Source of the DNA: Purshia tridentata
Lineage: Eukaryota; Streptophyta; Magnoliopsida; Rosales; Rosaceae
Direction: 5' to 3'
Assembly (NCBI GenBank): GCA_003254885.1
Contig: QANT01005958.1
Span: 1 to 33,462 of the forward strand
DNA length: 33,462 nt
Positions 32,507-33,462 of the stretch are shown here, piece by piece. Position 1 is the first letter of the stretch. Each line of letters opens with the position of its first letter. A program made the position numbers and the translations under genes. Below the pieces are notes generated by a model, which was not told the origin of the DNA, searched no databases, and was given only the letters and a program-made list of their open reading frames with translations.

Positions 32507-33435
32507 TGTATATGATTAGAGTGGTTATATTTCCACTCCCTTGTCTTATTTTTCCACCCATATTTTATTAAAATTGATAATGAAAATTTTATCATTTTGT
32601 AAGATGACTTTTAAGCACTTGACTAAAAAAAAATTAAATAAATCTATTATACTCACCCACCTTCCTATAATGACTTAAACTTCATATATAAATCCTATAA
32701 TCTTTTTCTCTTTTTCTCATATCATTAATCCTTTAATTATTAAACATATATACAATCATACAAACTAACAAGAACAATTGTAAGATAGATAAAGTAAAAC
32801 CTGCAAACAATCAAACCAAATTTATAGGTATGTGCTATTGGCATAAAGAAGTCAAATCAAAACTATATATGAAAATGTCCAAGGCAAACAAACGGACTTT
32901 TGCATCCCTATTATCTTCTCCCTATAAACATAAAAGGAAGATTCTGCACTTTTCTCGACCACATTGCCAATTGCAAAAAATTAAACTTATGTTATATCCA
33001 TCTTATAATTCATCGCTACACTTCAAATTAAATCCCTAAAATCAATACTCAATTTATAAATCAAAAGAAACATTAAAATATAATGAATTTTTGATTTAAA
33101 ACTATAAAAAAAAATTTTAAAGTAGGTTATAGAATTATCATATCTTTTCATAGATGTATAGGTATCAACCAAATAGTATAATTGATTTTAAGTTTTGATG
33201 AAGAATTAGGGTTTATAAAAGAAAGATTATAAAAAAAGATGGGTGGGTGAGATGATAGTTAAGGGGGTGGCAAGAGTGTTTAGTGGGTGAGTGTTTGATT
33301 TAGTATATCAAAGGATACTGTACGAATAATGGTAGGTGGGAAGAATGTTTTTATATTTTTTATAGGGGTGTAAAAATAAGGTGGGTGGGGAAATAAGACA
33401 TGGGGGTGAAAATAGAAGCACTCTATGATTATATG
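32507..33435. mobile_element. TIR element with long degenerate arms near the right window edge
   Basis: The left arm (from TATATGATTAGAGTGG, with TGTCTTATTTTTCCACCC at about 32541) is matched by the reverse complement of the right arm (CACTCTATGATTATATG at the end, GGGGAAATAAGACATG at about 33387). Weaker inverted similarity (CTCACCCACC on the left, GGTGGGTGAG-type words on the right) extends inward for about 200-300 bp. No transposase was found, so it is a fold-back or Mutator-like non-autonomous element. Confidence 0.65.
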
Positions 33436-33462
33436 TAAGTAGGCGCGTACCAGTAATTTTTC

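Noticed and set aside
1..33462. CRISPR arrays, tRNA and rRNA genes
   Set aside because: No regularly spaced repeats with unique spacers and no recognisable tRNA or rRNA sequence were seen; a tRNA scan could still find a small gene missed by eye.

Overview
This is nuclear DNA of a flowering plant, most likely a eudicot. It is AT-rich, its genes have many GT-AG introns and long intergenic stretches, and it carries an SPX-EXS (PHO1-type) phosphate exporter, a plant-type laccase, a NOSIP/CSU1-type E3 ligase, a CYP85-clan cytochrome P450, Ty1/copia and Ty3/gypsy remnants and several MITE-like elements. The genus cannot be told from what is visible. Nothing bacterial, organellar or CRISPR-like was seen.

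Layout, left to right. (1) 1-1116: an AT-rich non-autonomous element with long terminal inverted repeats (TIRs) and an internal hairpin. (2) 1693-6910: a 12-exon PHO1-family gene, complete at the 3' end but with an 11-bp deletion and frameshift in exon 1; intron 1 holds a solo LTR with a perfect 5-bp target duplication and intron 5 a MITE-like inverted repeat. (3) 7238-7369, minus strand: a decayed inverted copy of a PHO1 last exon. (4) 7578-10203: a second direct PHO1 copy with its own promoter and an intact exon 1, cut off after exon 3 where a second copy of the element in (1) lies in the opposite orientation (10249 to about 11200). (5) 11873-13919: a two-exon NOSIP/CSU1-like U-box/RING gene. 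(6) 13920-18965: a 5-kb gene-poor stretch with a 136-bp tandem duplication and a Tourist-like MITE. (7) 18966-21693: a six-exon laccase gene with all copper ligands. (8) 22063-29440: a copia insertion with a gypsy solo LTR nested in its gag gene, bracketed by two nearly identical copies of one flank and by two single-N junctions. (9) 29201-30959, minus strand: the 3' half of a P450 gene. (10) 31336-33435: two more TIR elements, a GA microsatellite and short repeats.

The genes do not form one pathway. The tandem PHO1 pair would export phosphate and sense inositol pyrophosphates, but as read here each copy is broken in a different place. Laccase and P450 are convergent, and the copia insertion lies just past the P450 3' end. 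The two copies of the P450 last exon, the 71-bp duplicated LTR piece beside an N and the matching empty site together suggest that region (8) mixes two haplotypes, or collapsed LTRs, rather than showing a real duplication.

No convincing new multi-gene system was found. The most informative observations are the complementary lesions and probable gene-conversion tract in the PHO1 pair, the inverted PHO1 fossil, the hairpin conserved in the two flanking TIR elements, and the copia LTR whose boundaries, read against an empty site, are not TG...CA.
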